Positions 1 through 6,417 of a stretch of DNA of 10,331 nucleotides are shown here, piece after piece; the first letter of the stretch is position 1, and each line of letters begins with the position of its first letter. Position numbers and translations under genes: made by a program. The stretch spans positions 1 through 10,331 of the forward strand of contig CAZQSL010000126.1 in NCBI GenBank assembly GCA_964595945.1, written 5' to 3'. Below the pieces are notes generated by a model that searched no databases, was not told the origin of the DNA, and was given only the letters and a program-made list of their open reading frames with translations. The DNA is from CAZQSL01 sp964595945 (GTDB lineage Bacteria; UBP15; UBA6099; JAJRTR01).

Positions 1-989
1 GCGGCAGAGATGATGCGGCCCCAGTTGGGGTCTTTGCCGAAGATTGCGGTTTTGACGAGCTGCGAGTGTGCGATAGTGCGCGCGATGGTGCGGGCGTCGG
101 CGTCGGACTCCGCGCCGGTGATGTCGATCTGCACGAGTTTAGTCGCGCCCTCGCCGTCGCGGATGAGTTCGATCGCGAGCCACTGGGCGACGTAGTAGAG
201 TGCTTTTTCGAAGAGTTCGAGATCTTCGCCGTCGAGGATTTCGACGCCGGTCGAGCCGTTGGCGAGGAACAGCACCGTGTCGTTGGGGCTTGTGTCGCCG
301 TCTACCGAAATGGAATTGAAAGTGTCCTGTATGCAGGCGGCGCCGGTCTTTTTGAGGAGATCGACCGATACGGCCGCGTCGGTGAATATGAATCCGAACA
401 TCGTGGCGAGCGTGGGGCAGATCATGCCGGAGCCCTTGGCGACGCCTGCGACATAGAATTTTCCTTTGGAAGTGGTGACCTCGACGGCGCATTGTTTCGG
501 ACGTGTGTCGGTGGTCATAATGGCGCGTGCCGCGTCGTTGCCGCCACGGTAGCCGAGACTTGAGACGAGTGGGGTGATGGATGCGGTGATCTTGTCGATG
601 TCGAGGCGGCGGCCGATCACGCCGGTGGAAGCGAAGAGGACTTTTTCGGGCTCGATGCCGAATTTAGCCGCTACAGCGGCCGCTATTTCGCGGTTATCTT
701 GTTTGCCCGCTTCGCCAGTGGAACAGTTGGCTATCTTGCTGTTGACGAAGATGACGCGCGCCTTTCCGCCGGTTTTTTCGAGTGATTCACGGAAGACGGG
801 GATGTGTGCGCCGACAAGTTTGTTGGTGGTGTAGAAAGCGGCTACGTTGCAGTCGGTTTCGGAGACGTAGAGTGCGACGTCAAGAGCGCCCCGGGATTTG
901 AGTCCGGCGTGGACGCCTGCCGCGTTGATGCCTTTGACGGAAGTGGGGCCGCCGGATTCGAGTGGTTTGATTCTGCTGTCACATTGCAT
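1..989 (-). CDS. argJ: Glutamate N-acetyltransferase / amino-acid acetyltransferase ArgJ (3' end cut by window edge)
   Basis: ArgJ moves the acetyl group from N-acetylornithine to glutamate in the cyclic arginine pathway; bifunctional versions also make N-acetylglutamate from acetyl-CoA. 329 codons are visible of a usual ~400, so roughly the last 70 residues lie outside the window. Family landmarks appear in order: NSKIANCSTG at 83-92 (usual form NSGNANACTG), STGVIG at 121-126, KGSGMICPTLATM at 185-197 holding the autocleavage and nucleophile threonine (Thr196), NSISVDGDTSPNDT at 225-238, and FGKDPNWGRI at 317-326. The ATG at 989 has an upstream AAGGA about 9 nt away and begins just before the conserved GINAAGVHAG stretch. 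The gene starts 24 nt after argC ends, so the two are surely co-transcribed. Whether it is mono- or bifunctional cannot be told from what is visible. The internal cleavage threonine is intact, so the gene looks functional. Confidence 0.95.
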   Translation of the reverse strand, partial: MQCDSRIKPLESGGPTSVKGINAAGVHAGLKSRGALDVALYVSETDCNVAAFYTTNKLVGAHIPVFRESLEKTGGKARVIFVNSKIANCSTGEAGKQDNREIAAAVAAKFGIEPEKVLFASTGVIGRRLDIDKITASITPLVSSLGYRGGNDAARAIMTTDTRPKQCAVEVTTSKGKFYVAGVAKGSGMICPTLATMFGFIFTDAAVSVDLLKKTGAACIQDTFNSISVDGDTSPNDTVLFLANGSTGVEILDGEDLELFEKALYYVAQWLAIELIRDGEGATKLVQIDITGAESDADARTIARTIAHSQLVKTAIFGKDPNWGRIISA

Positions 990-1013
990 GGTCGCTGTTC
1001 CTTGGTATGCCGG

Positions 1014-2072
1014 TCAGGGCATGAGTGGTGTGGCTTCGAGGCCGAGGTGTTCGGGGAGCGCGAACATGAGATTCATATTTTGCACAGCCTGTCCTGCTGC
1101 TCCCTTGATGAGATTGTCGATGACGGAAATTATTTTGATGAGGCCGGTTTCGGAGTCGGCGAATACGTTTATGGCGCAGTTGTTTGTGCCGCGCACAAGC
1201 TTGACCGAAGGTATGGAGTTGCCCTGCATGATGTGGACAAACCGTTCGCCGGCGTAATAGTCATGGTAGATGGCGCGGAGTTGCTCGACATCGACAGGCG
1301 ATGTCACTGGGACATAGATGGTACTGAGTATGCCGCGTGAGACTGGGATGAGGTGCGGGGTGAAAGTGACGGGAATGGAACGGCCCAGCGCGGCGGTGAT
1401 TTCCTGAATCATTTCCGATGTGTGTCGATGGCCGGTGACGGCGTAAGCGGCGAATTCGTCACTGCCTTCGGCGAACAGCAGATGCGGCTTGAGCGAACGG
1501 CCCGCGCCGGAATAGCCGGATTTCGAGTCTATGATGATGGGGCCGCTGATGTATTCGGCCAGTTTTTTCAGCGGGTGCATCGCGAGGGCAACGGAAGTCG
1601 GATAGCAGCCGGGATTGGCGAGCAGTGCGGCATGTCTGATCCTGTCCCGGTAGATTTCGGTGAGTCCGAAAACCGCTTGTCCGAGTGTGTCAGGCTGAGG
1701 ATGCGTGTAGCCGTACCACTTTTCATAGGCGGCAGCATCGGTGAGCCTGTAATCGGCGCTGAGGTCGATTACCCTGGCCTTTGCGAGCAGCGGTGTGACA
1801 TAGTCATGCGCCTTGCCGTGAGGTAGGGAAAGGAAATAGACATCAGCGGAGCCGCACGATAGAGCTTCGGAGTGCGGGGCGAAAGTGAGGGACGCAGGCA
1901 CGCTATAGAGATGTGGGACGGTGGCGGCGACGGATTTGCCTTCGTAAGTATTGGATGTGGCGAGGACGATGTCGGCCTGCGGGTGGCTTGCAAGGAGCCT
2001 CAAGAGTTCGGCGCCGGCGTAGCCAGAAGCACCAATGATGGCGCATTTGATGTTTTTGTCAATTTCGGTCAT
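1014..2072 (-). CDS. argC: N-acetyl-gamma-glutamyl-phosphate reductase ArgC
   Basis: ArgC reduces N-acetylglutamyl-5-phosphate with NADPH to the semialdehyde, the third step of arginine synthesis, in the cytosol. The 352-residue length is normal. Visible motifs are the N-terminal nucleotide-binding loop GASGYAG (14-20), the catalytic cysteine in NPGCYPTS (Cys156), and a conserved TGHRHTSEM segment (213-221) with the likely catalytic His217. The C-terminal GAAGQAVQNMNLM is the family's usual end. The ATG at 2072 puts the Rossmann loop about 13 residues in, which is normal. No strong Shine-Dalgarno precedes it; the nearest purine-rich stretch on the minus strand is poor. It follows a 260-nt gap after rpsI that holds a hairpin and an ARG-box-like palindrome, so it may have its own regulated promoter, although read-through from the ribosomal genes is possible. 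argJ follows directly. Confidence 0.96.
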   Translation of the reverse strand: MTEIDKNIKCAIIGASGYAGAELLRLLASHPQADIVLATSNTYEGKSVAATVPHLYSVPASLTFAPHSEALSCGSADVYFLSLPHGKAHDYVTPLLAKARVIDLSADYRLTDAAAYEKWYGYTHPQPDTLGQAVFGLTEIYRDRIRHAALLANPGCYPTSVALAMHPLKKLAEYISGPIIIDSKSGYSGAGRSLKPHLLFAEGSDEFAAYAVTGHRHTSEMIQEITAALGRSIPVTFTPHLIPVSRGILSTIYVPVTSPVDVEQLRAIYHDYYAGERFVHIMQGNSIPSVKLVRGTNNCAINVFADSETGLIKIISVIDNLIKGAAGQAVQNMNLMFALPEHLGLEATPLMP

Positions 2073-2162
2073 GTCAGATACCCGAAGAAATATGTTGCCC
2101 GGATGCCGGAAAAAGCCGCTTTCGCCTGGAGCGTCTCGATGGCGGGATTTGCGAAAAATCCG

Positions 2163-2180
2163 GTTAAATAATTATTCCCC
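2163..2180 (-). promoter_or_regulatory. Possible ArgR operator (ARG-box-like palindrome) upstream of argC
   Basis: Read on the minus strand, the core GAATAATTATT is identical to the middle 11 bases of the Escherichia coli ARG box (AATGAATAATTATTCATT). The half-sites are GGAAT and ATTTA against the ideal TGAAT and ATTCA, giving 12 of 18 matches overall. It lies about 90 bases before the argC start codon, a sensible place for an arginine repressor site. Caution: AT-rich palindromes also arise as the tails of terminators, and the site abuts the GC hairpin at 2177-2202. No ArgR gene is visible in the window. Confidence 0.35.
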
Positions 2181-2202
2181 CAAGTCCATGAGAACCTGGG
2201 GG
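2177..2202 (-). terminator. Strong hairpin after rpsI: putative terminator or attenuator before argC
   Basis: The minus-strand RNA can form an 11-bp stem (CCCCCAGGTTC paired with GGACTTGGGGG, two G-U pairs) around a 4-nt loop TCAT. It is followed by AATAATTATTTAA, which is A/U-rich but not a clean U-run, so termination may be weak. It sits 130 nt after the rpsI stop. It could end the rplM-rpsI transcript, or act in an argC leader if a promoter lies upstream. A lone TACAAT hexamer at 2220-2225 without a good -35 is the only candidate I see. The rest of the 2073-2332 gap is GC-rich at its upstream end, with short inverted repeats and no credible gene. Confidence 0.55.
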
Positions 2203-2332
2203 AACAAGGTGTCGAGGAAATTGTAACGAGAGCGCGACGCGACCGGGCCGTCAGGGCAAGGCCGCGAGAGCGGCGTGCGGATAAGCGGACAGACGCAGTG
2301 CAATGCGCCTGAAAGCCGTACGCAACGCGCGA

Positions 2333-2731
2333 TCAGCGCTTGGAGAACTGGTAACGCTTGCGTGCGCCGGGCTGGCCGTACTTTTTGCGTTCTTTCATTC
2401 TCGGGTCACGTGTGAGGTGGCCGCCGGCTCTGAGCTGCTTGCGAAGCTCTTCGTTCATCTGAACGATAGCGCGAGCGATGCCGAGCCTGATGGCGCCGGA
2501 CTGTCCGGAGATGCCGCCGCCGATTGTGGAAATCGTCACGTCGACCTTGCCTTCGAGTTCGGCTGACTGGAGCGGGCCGTATATGTCGTTGAGGTGAGCC
2601 TGTCTGCTGAACAGTTCCTTAACTTCTTTGCCATTGATTTTGATCTCACCGGTGCCGGGTTTTACCCATACTTTTGCGATGGCGGTTTTTCGCCTTCCGG
2701 TACCATAGTATTGTTCGGTGTTTGCCTGCAC
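2333..2731 (-). CDS. rpsI: 30S ribosomal protein S9 (uS9)
   Basis: S9 is a small-subunit protein whose C-terminal tail reaches the P-site tRNA. The 132-residue product shows the family's start YYGTGRRKTAIAKVW (9-23), the signature GGGISGQSGAIRLGIARA (about 91-108), and the basic tail ending KRYQFSKR, of which the terminal lysine-arginine is typical. The start is GTG at 2731, chosen because AGGAGG sits 9 nt upstream at 2741-2746 and the family's normal N-terminus begins there; no in-frame ATG competes. It follows rplM by 65 nt with no terminator between, the near-universal L13-S9 pair, so it is expected to be transcribed from the promoter ahead of rplM. Confidence 0.98.
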   Translation of the reverse strand: MQANTEQYYGTGRRKTAIAKVWVKPGTGEIKINGKEVKELFSRQAHLNDIYGPLQSAELEGKVDVTISTIGGGISGQSGAIRLGIARAIVQMNEELRKQLRAGGHLTRDPRMKERKKYGQPGARKRYQFSKR

Positions 2732-2796
2732 TTGCGCGAACCTCCTAAAAATGTCGCCTGACTGCCTTCAGAGCGAATCCGACGGGGATGGCTGAG

Positions 2797-3237
2797 TTAT
2801 TTTGTAAGTTTTGTAGCGACCGGCTGCTGTGCTTCGTGGGGATGTTCGGAGCCGGTGTAGACTTTGAGCTTCTTGATCATATCGCGGCCGAGGGCGTTTT
2901 TGGGGAGCATCCCCGCGACTGCCTTGCGGATGACGAATTCCGGTTTTTTCTCGAGAAGGTCCTTGTACTGTGTTTCCTTGAGGCCACCGGGATACTGGGT
3001 GTGGCGGTAATAGATTTTCTGTTCGAGCTTCCTGCCGGTCAGTTTGACCTTTTCGGCATTGACTACGATGACATAATCGCCCATGTCGACGGCGGGGTGG
3101 AAATTGGGTTTGTGCTTGCCGCGAAGTATACCGGCGATCTGTGATGCCATTCTGCCGAGGACTTCGCCGTCAGCGTCTACGAGGATGAACTGTTTTCTGT
3201 CATCCTGTTTTTTCGGATAAGTGGTTGTGGTGCTCAT
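2797..3237 (-). CDS. rplM: 50S ribosomal protein L13 (uL13)
   Basis: L13 is an early-assembling large-subunit protein. The product is 146 residues, close to the 142 of E. coli. It carries RKQFILVDADGEVLGRMAS near the N-terminus, the central GDYVIVVNAEKVKLTGRK, and the family signature MLPKNALGRDM followed by LKVYTGSEHPHEAQQP. I chose the ATG at 3237. AGGAG at 3244-3248 lies 6 nt before it, against 3 nt for the ATG directly upstream at 3240. A longer reading from a GTG at 3270 would add residues not found in the family and would contain the Shine-Dalgarno, so it is rejected. A consensus promoter lies about 50 bases upstream, and rpsI follows. Confidence 0.97.
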   Translation of the reverse strand: MSTTTTYPKKQDDRKQFILVDADGEVLGRMASQIAGILRGKHKPNFHPAVDMGDYVIVVNAEKVKLTGRKLEQKIYYRHTQYPGGLKETQYKDLLEKKPEFVIRKAVAGMLPKNALGRDMIKKLKVYTGSEHPHEAQQPVATKLTK

Positions 3238-3288
3238 CATTATCTCCTGCAAGGCCGCCTGAAGCGACACAATAGTTACAAAACATTT

Positions 3289-3316
3289 ATTATAGCAGCG
3301 AAAACCGCGATGTCAA
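3289..3316 (-). promoter_or_regulatory. Consensus sigma-70-type promoter for rplM-rpsI
   Basis: On the minus strand TTGACA (3311-3316) and TATAAT (3289-3294) are both perfect matches, separated by 16 nt. Transcription would start near 3282, giving a leader of about 45 nt before the L13 start codon. No stable hairpin is seen in that leader, so there is no sign of a ribosomal-protein autoregulatory structure here. The strength of the match fits a highly expressed ribosomal operon. Confidence 0.88.
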
Positions 3317-3336
3317 ACCGCCGGGCGCTCCGACAT

Positions 3337-3365
3337 GTAAAAAACGTATTGCCACGAGGGCAACA
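3337..3365 (-). terminator. Rho-independent terminator of the restriction-modification operon
   Basis: Minus-strand RNA forms TTGCC-CTCGT-GGCAA (positions 3363 to 3349), extendable to 7 bp with one G-U pair. CG and a run of six U follow (3339-3344). It lies about 75 nt after the endonuclease stop codon and just ahead of the rplM promoter, so it insulates the ribosomal operon from the cassette. The bases between 3366 and 3438 show nothing else I can name. Confidence 0.72.
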
Positions 3366-3438
3366 GCATAATATTTTATAGGATATTTCAATTAAAGCAA
3401 TAACCCGGTGGATATTTTCTGCTGGAGGCTGATCGCAG

Positions 3439-4080
3439 CTATTCGGATTTATCTGTCAATCGCTTGATCTCGTTCCTGATTTCATCTGCTACCTCGGGAT
3501 TGCAGATTGTCTTTTTACCGTTCACCTTCGTCGAAAAAATGTAAAATACCTTGCCGGAATACTTTTTGGTAAACTTCTCATGCGTTTTCAACTGCAATTG
3601 CCTTTCCTTGAATATCTCTGGTATGGCAGAAGTGTCGGAAATGGGTTTTATCTGGATGCCGATATATGCCTCTCTGATTTTAATGAAAAAATCGACATTA
3701 AACAACCTGTCCCATTCGTCTGGAGCTGGCTCGATTGTGGAACCGATCATATTTTGAAGCTGTCCATAGACGGTCTTGATTTCGGTCTGATAGCCATCGA
3801 AAGTGCGATCAATCACGAGGGTGTGCATATATCTTATGCAGTCCTCTTTTGTAACCTGATTGATTTCACAAACAAGAACTTCTGATATTTTGACAAAAAG
3901 TTTCTTTCCAAGTTCGTCTATATGTTTTTTATCTCTGACATTTGCGTAATAGAAATTCTCCCATTCTCCAACCGTTCTGGGAGAGCATTTCCTGATTTCT
4001 TCGGACACCGCACCGACATTTCTCTTAAAATTGAGCTGAAAACGGTTTGCGGCACTGTTGAGAACCCATTCATTAGGCAT
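3439..4080 (-). CDS. Type II restriction endonuclease, MjaI-like (probable CTAG specificity)
   Basis: This is the likely endonuclease partner of the adjacent methyltransferase. The 213-residue protein resembles the MjaI family (MjaI of Methanocaldococcus jannaschii cuts CTAG). Shared-looking features are NSAANRFQLN (8-17), VGAVSEEIRKC (22-32), the conserved block DRTFDGYQTEI (91-101), and EPAPDEWDRLFNVDFFI (117-133) followed by YIGIQIKP (139-146). The last two fit a PD-(D/E)xK-type core in which Glu100, Asp130 and Gln143-x-Lys145 would be the metal and catalytic residues, a Q-x-K variant. It starts at the ATG overlapping the last 8 nt of the methyltransferase gene, with GGGAG about 7 nt upstream, so translation is probably coupled: methylase first, nuclease second. 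No controller (C) gene is present. GC is low, down to about one third in places, which suggests transfer. The family assignment rests on recalled similarity; the role is well supported by context. Confidence 0.68.
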   Translation of the reverse strand: MPNEWVLNSAANRFQLNFKRNVGAVSEEIRKCSPRTVGEWENFYYANVRDKKHIDELGKKLFVKISEVLVCEINQVTKEDCIRYMHTLVIDRTFDGYQTEIKTVYGQLQNMIGSTIEPAPDEWDRLFNVDFFIKIREAYIGIQIKPISDTSAIPEIFKERQLQLKTHEKFTKKYSGKVFYIFSTKVNGKKTICNPEVADEIRNEIKRLTDKSE

Positions 4081-5371
4081 AAAGTTCTCCCGAGTTTTGA
4101 GCAGTGAACTTATCCTTAAGAAGATAGTTGTTTTCCGTGTCGGGCACGACGACTCCTTTCTTTATGAGGTGTGCATTGATGAAAGTTTTATTTTTGAGGT
4201 ATAGATAACCCGAAATTTCGTCTTTTCCGCTCTTTGCCGTGGGATCAATTTTCACAAAAAGTTTCTCGCCTTTTGTGATGTTCATGAGGAATTCCATTGC
4301 GGCATCTTCTCTGTCGGGTATCGTTTTCACTCCGGTCAGCCTGATTTTCCGGCCATCGCTGAGTACAACAACTTCAGGGGAAATAATGGATGCGATTGAA
4401 AAATATTCGATGTGTTTTTCTTCATTTTCGCTGATAACGGAACCGTATGAATGCTTTCGCTGCCTAACCTTTGAGTTGAGTTTCACCTTGTCTTCGAATC
4501 TGTATGGCAGTGAGACCATCTTGTTATCAATGGCAGACTGGTCGGCTTCATCGGTTTCGAAAGTAAAAGTTTTTTCATCGAAGAGCTGATTTTCTCCAAC
4601 TGCCAGTTTCTCCCGGATTGTGGGAATATAGTTGCTGTTGATTTCGTACATGATCGAATTTCTGTCAAGTCCGGCTGCTGCCAGCGATGTGGTGCCGCTC
4701 CCACCGAAGGGATCAAGGACTGTTTCGCCGCAGAAGCTGAACATTCTGATTAGTCGCCGTGGAAGTTCTGTGGGGAACATTGCGATGTGTCCGGACTGCT
4801 TTTCGCCGGGAAAATTCCAATGCCCAGAAAAGTATGTATTCCATTCTTCGGTAGTCATTTTAGAATTCTCTTTTATCTCGTTGGACGCGGTAGGCGCAGT
4901 GCCAGTTTTTTTAAATATTAGGATGAACTCATAATCAATTTTCACAATACCGTTTCGCGGATAGGGAAACGATCCCATTATAGTTGCGCCACCGGTGGTG
5001 TTGCATGTGGTTACTTTCTGCCAGATTATTGCTCCCATATAGTCGAATCCTACAGTCTCGCAGAATTTTATTACTTCAGTCCTGATGGGAATGACCTTGT
5101 AGCGGCCATAATAAGCTGTTCGGGCGAACTGATCACCGATGTTTACGCAGAGGCGGCAGCCAGCGTGTAGGACTCGGTGGCACTCGTGCCAGACGAGATT
5201 GAGATTGTTTATGTAGTCTTCATAGGTATCATGATAGCCGATCTGTTCTTCGCTGCCGTAGTCCTTGAGTTGCCAATAGGGAGGTGAAGTGATGACGAGG
5301 TGTACCGATTCGTCGGGCACGGTTGTCATATTTCTAGAGTCGCCGATGATAATTCTGTGATTGGTCTGCAT
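4073..5371 (-). CDS. DNA methyltransferase (SPPY type, probable N4-cytosine) with C-terminal SNase-like domain
   Basis: This is the modification enzyme of a type II restriction-modification pair. Motif IV TSPPYW is at 28-33, and the SAM-binding motif I, LDPFGGSGTTSLAA, is at 219-232. This order (catalytic motif before SAM motif) marks the beta class, and SPPY favours N4-cytosine, although N6-adenine cannot be excluded. HIAMFPTELPRRLI at 195-208 is also typical. The catalytic domain ends near residue 255. Residues ~323-429 look like a staphylococcal-nuclease fold: a short strand VVVLSDGRKIRLTGVKTIPD, an AAMEFL helix, KLFVKID, ISGYLYLKN, and FINAHLIKKG. The 432-residue length is longer than a plain methylase of this class. 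The ATG at 5371 has GGACGGA a few nt upstream. The stop overlaps the endonuclease start by 8 nt (ATGCCTAA). The gene is AT-richer than its flanks. The single CTAG of the window lies at codons 12-13. Confidence 0.88.
   Translation of the reverse strand: MQTNHRIIIGDSRNMTTVPDESVHLVITSPPYWQLKDYGSEEQIGYHDTYEDYINNLNLVWHECHRVLHAGCRLCVNIGDQFARTAYYGRYKVIPIRTEVIKFCETVGFDYMGAIIWQKVTTCNTTGGATIMGSFPYPRNGIVKIDYEFILIFKKTGTAPTASNEIKENSKMTTEEWNTYFSGHWNFPGEKQSGHIAMFPTELPRRLIRMFSFCGETVLDPFGGSGTTSLAAAGLDRNSIMYEINSNYIPTIREKLAVGENQLFDEKTFTFETDEADQSAIDNKMVSLPYRFEDKVKLNSKVRQRKHSYGSVISENEEKHIEYFSIASIISPEVVVLSDGRKIRLTGVKTIPDREDAAMEFLMNITKGEKLFVKIDPTAKSGKDEISGYLYLKNKTFINAHLIKKGVVVPDTENNYLLKDKFTAQNSGELYA
4085..4405 (-). 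other. SNase-like (thermonuclease-fold) domain within the methyltransferase
   Basis: This marks codons ~323-429 of the methyltransferase. The pattern is strand-DG-strand-RLTGV, then IPDREDAAMEFL, then a strand, then a GYLYL strand, then an N-A-x-L-I-K-K-G helix, which follows the order of staphylococcal nuclease. Arg344 would match the nuclease's Arg35 and Asp353 its Glu43. The GR pair that supplies Arg87 is replaced around Ser387-Gly388. Loss of that arginine suggests a DNA- or protein-binding role rather than cleavage. The alignment was done by eye. Confidence 0.55.
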
Positions 5372-5406
5372 GTATTCCGTCCAAAACGTATATATCCAAT
5401 ATAAAA

Positions 5407-5436
5407 ATTATAAACGTAAAGCTCAGATAAGGCCAA
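5407..5436 (-). promoter_or_regulatory. Probable promoter of the restriction-modification operon
   Basis: On the minus strand TTGGCC (5431-5436) and a perfect TATAAT (5407-5412) are 18 nt apart. Transcription would begin near 5400, about 28 nt before the methyltransferase ATG. The -35 element matches the consensus only at TTG. It lies immediately after the flx terminator, so the cassette appears to be transcribed on its own. Confidence 0.62.
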
Positions 5437-5468
5437 TAGAAACAAACGGCGGGAGAAATACCCCGCCG
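5437..5468 (-). terminator. Rho-independent terminator of the hdrA-flxDCBA operon
   Basis: Minus-strand RNA forms a perfect 7-bp GC stem, CGGCGGG (5462-5468) with CCCGCCG (5447-5453), around an 8-nt loop, then TTTGTTTCT. It starts 34 nt after the flxA stop codon. No other gene lies between flxA and the methyltransferase. Confidence 0.85.
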
Positions 5469-5502
5469 GAATGTTTCTTGAATAATTGGATGCTGAAAAA
5501 AA

Positions 5503-6354
5503 TCAGAATTCGTTGGGCATCTGCTTGATCTGTTCGTAGGAGAAGACCGGGCCGTCCTTGCAGACGTAGACACTGCCGATGTTGCAGCGGCCACATTTGC
5601 CGAGTCCACATTTCATGCGGTTTTCGAGTGTCGTGATGATGTCGGCGGGCTGGAATCCCATTTTTTCGAGTGCGATGACGACGAATTTGATCATGATTGG
5701 CGGGCCGCAGGTGATGACGGCGGTGTTTTCTTTTGATGGCGCGGATTGTTCGAGCACGGTGGGGACGAATCCGACGCTATCTTTCCACTCGGGTGTTTCG
5801 CCGCCTGGATCGACGGTGTAGATGACTTTTACGTCGCTGCGTGAGCGCCAGTCTTCGAGTTCGTCCTTGTAGACGAGGTCGGCGACGCTGCGTGCGCCAT
5901 AGAGCATGGTGATGTCGCCGAAGTCGGCGCGTGTGTCGAGTACGTTGAGAAACAGCGAGCGCAGGGGTGCGAGGCCGATGCCGCCGCCGACGAAGAGCAG
6001 GTTTTTGCCTTTCAGGAAGTCGATGGGGAACGAGTTGCCGTAGGGGCCGCGAAATCCGAGCTGGTCGCCGGTATCGAGGTCGCGGAGCGCTTCGGTGACT
6101 TTGCCGACTTTTTTGAAGCTGAATTCGATGGTGTCCATGCGGGTGGGGGGTGATGCGATGCAGAATGTGCATTCGCCATGCCCGAAGACGGAGTATTCGG
6201 CGAACTGTCCGGCTTTGAATGTGAAGTTTTTGCCAGCTTCCTCGTCGACGAATTTCATGCGGACGGTGCGCACGTCATAGGTTTCGTCCTTGATGCTCTC
6301 GACGCGCATGATGTATGGTTTGTAGATGTTCTGTTGGTCAGTCAACGTCGTCAT
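5503..6354 (-). CDS. flxA: FlxA-like FAD/NAD(P)-binding oxidoreductase with [2Fe-2S] domain
   Basis: This is the probable pyridine-nucleotide entry subunit of a Flx-Hdr complex, passing electrons from NAD(P)H through FAD to the iron-sulfur subunits. The 283-residue protein is a ferredoxin-NADP reductase-type flavoprotein of the PyrK/AsrB kind. It has an N-terminal beta-barrel with TFCIASPP (63-70) in the flavin-binding position, RGPYGNSFP (102-110), the nucleotide-binding loop VGGGIGLAPLRSL (122-134), and TCGPPIM (215-221). The C-terminal SLENRM-like TLENRMKCG leads into a [2Fe-2S] cluster with Cys249, Cys254, Cys257 and Cys265 (C-x4-C-x2-C-x7-C). It is soluble, with no membrane segment. It lies last in the operon, 63 nt after flxB, with the terminator behind it. 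The purine-rich GGGAAAGG directly touches the ATG, an unusually short spacing, so a start at the TTG three codons in is possible. AsrB of sulfite reductase is the main alternative, but no AsrC is present. Confidence 0.88.
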   Translation of the reverse strand: MTTLTDQQNIYKPYIMRVESIKDETYDVRTVRMKFVDEEAGKNFTFKAGQFAEYSVFGHGECTFCIASPPTRMDTIEFSFKKVGKVTEALRDLDTGDQLGFRGPYGNSFPIDFLKGKNLLFVGGGIGLAPLRSLFLNVLDTRADFGDITMLYGARSVADLVYKDELEDWRSRSDVKVIYTVDPGGETPEWKDSVGFVPTVLEQSAPSKENTAVITCGPPIMIKFVVIALEKMGFQPADIITTLENRMKCGLGKCGRCNIGSVYVCKDGPVFSYEQIKQMPNEF

Positions 6355-6417
6355 CCTTTCCCAAAGGTGTTCTGAGTGGCGGCGGTGTTAGGGGCCTCTC
6401 GCACTGCATAAGCTGTC

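Noticed and set aside
66..563. Long open frame on the plus strand opposite argJ (and similar ones at 804-1340, 1353-1826, 7021-7452, 7922-8353, 9393-9779)
   Set aside because: They lie antisense to well-conserved genes, have no recognisable domains and skewed composition. They arise from the GC-rich codon pattern of the minus-strand genes.
2035..2226. 63-codon plus-strand open frame across the argC upstream region
   Set aside because: It has no ribosome binding site or family match, and it overlaps the argC start and the hairpin antisense.
2261..2274. Perfect GC stem (GCCGC-4 nt-GCGGC) after rpsI considered as terminator
   Set aside because: There is no U-run after it on either strand, so it is listed only as part of a GC-rich, possibly structured, spacer.
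3238..3270. Longer N-terminus for L13 from a GTG at 3270
   Set aside because: It would include the Shine-Dalgarno sequence as codons and add residues absent from the L13 family; the ATG at 3237 has correct spacing.
6353..6409. Short reading frame starting at 6409 between flxB and flxA
   Set aside because: About 23 codons running into flxA out of frame, with proline-rich sequence and no ribosome binding site.
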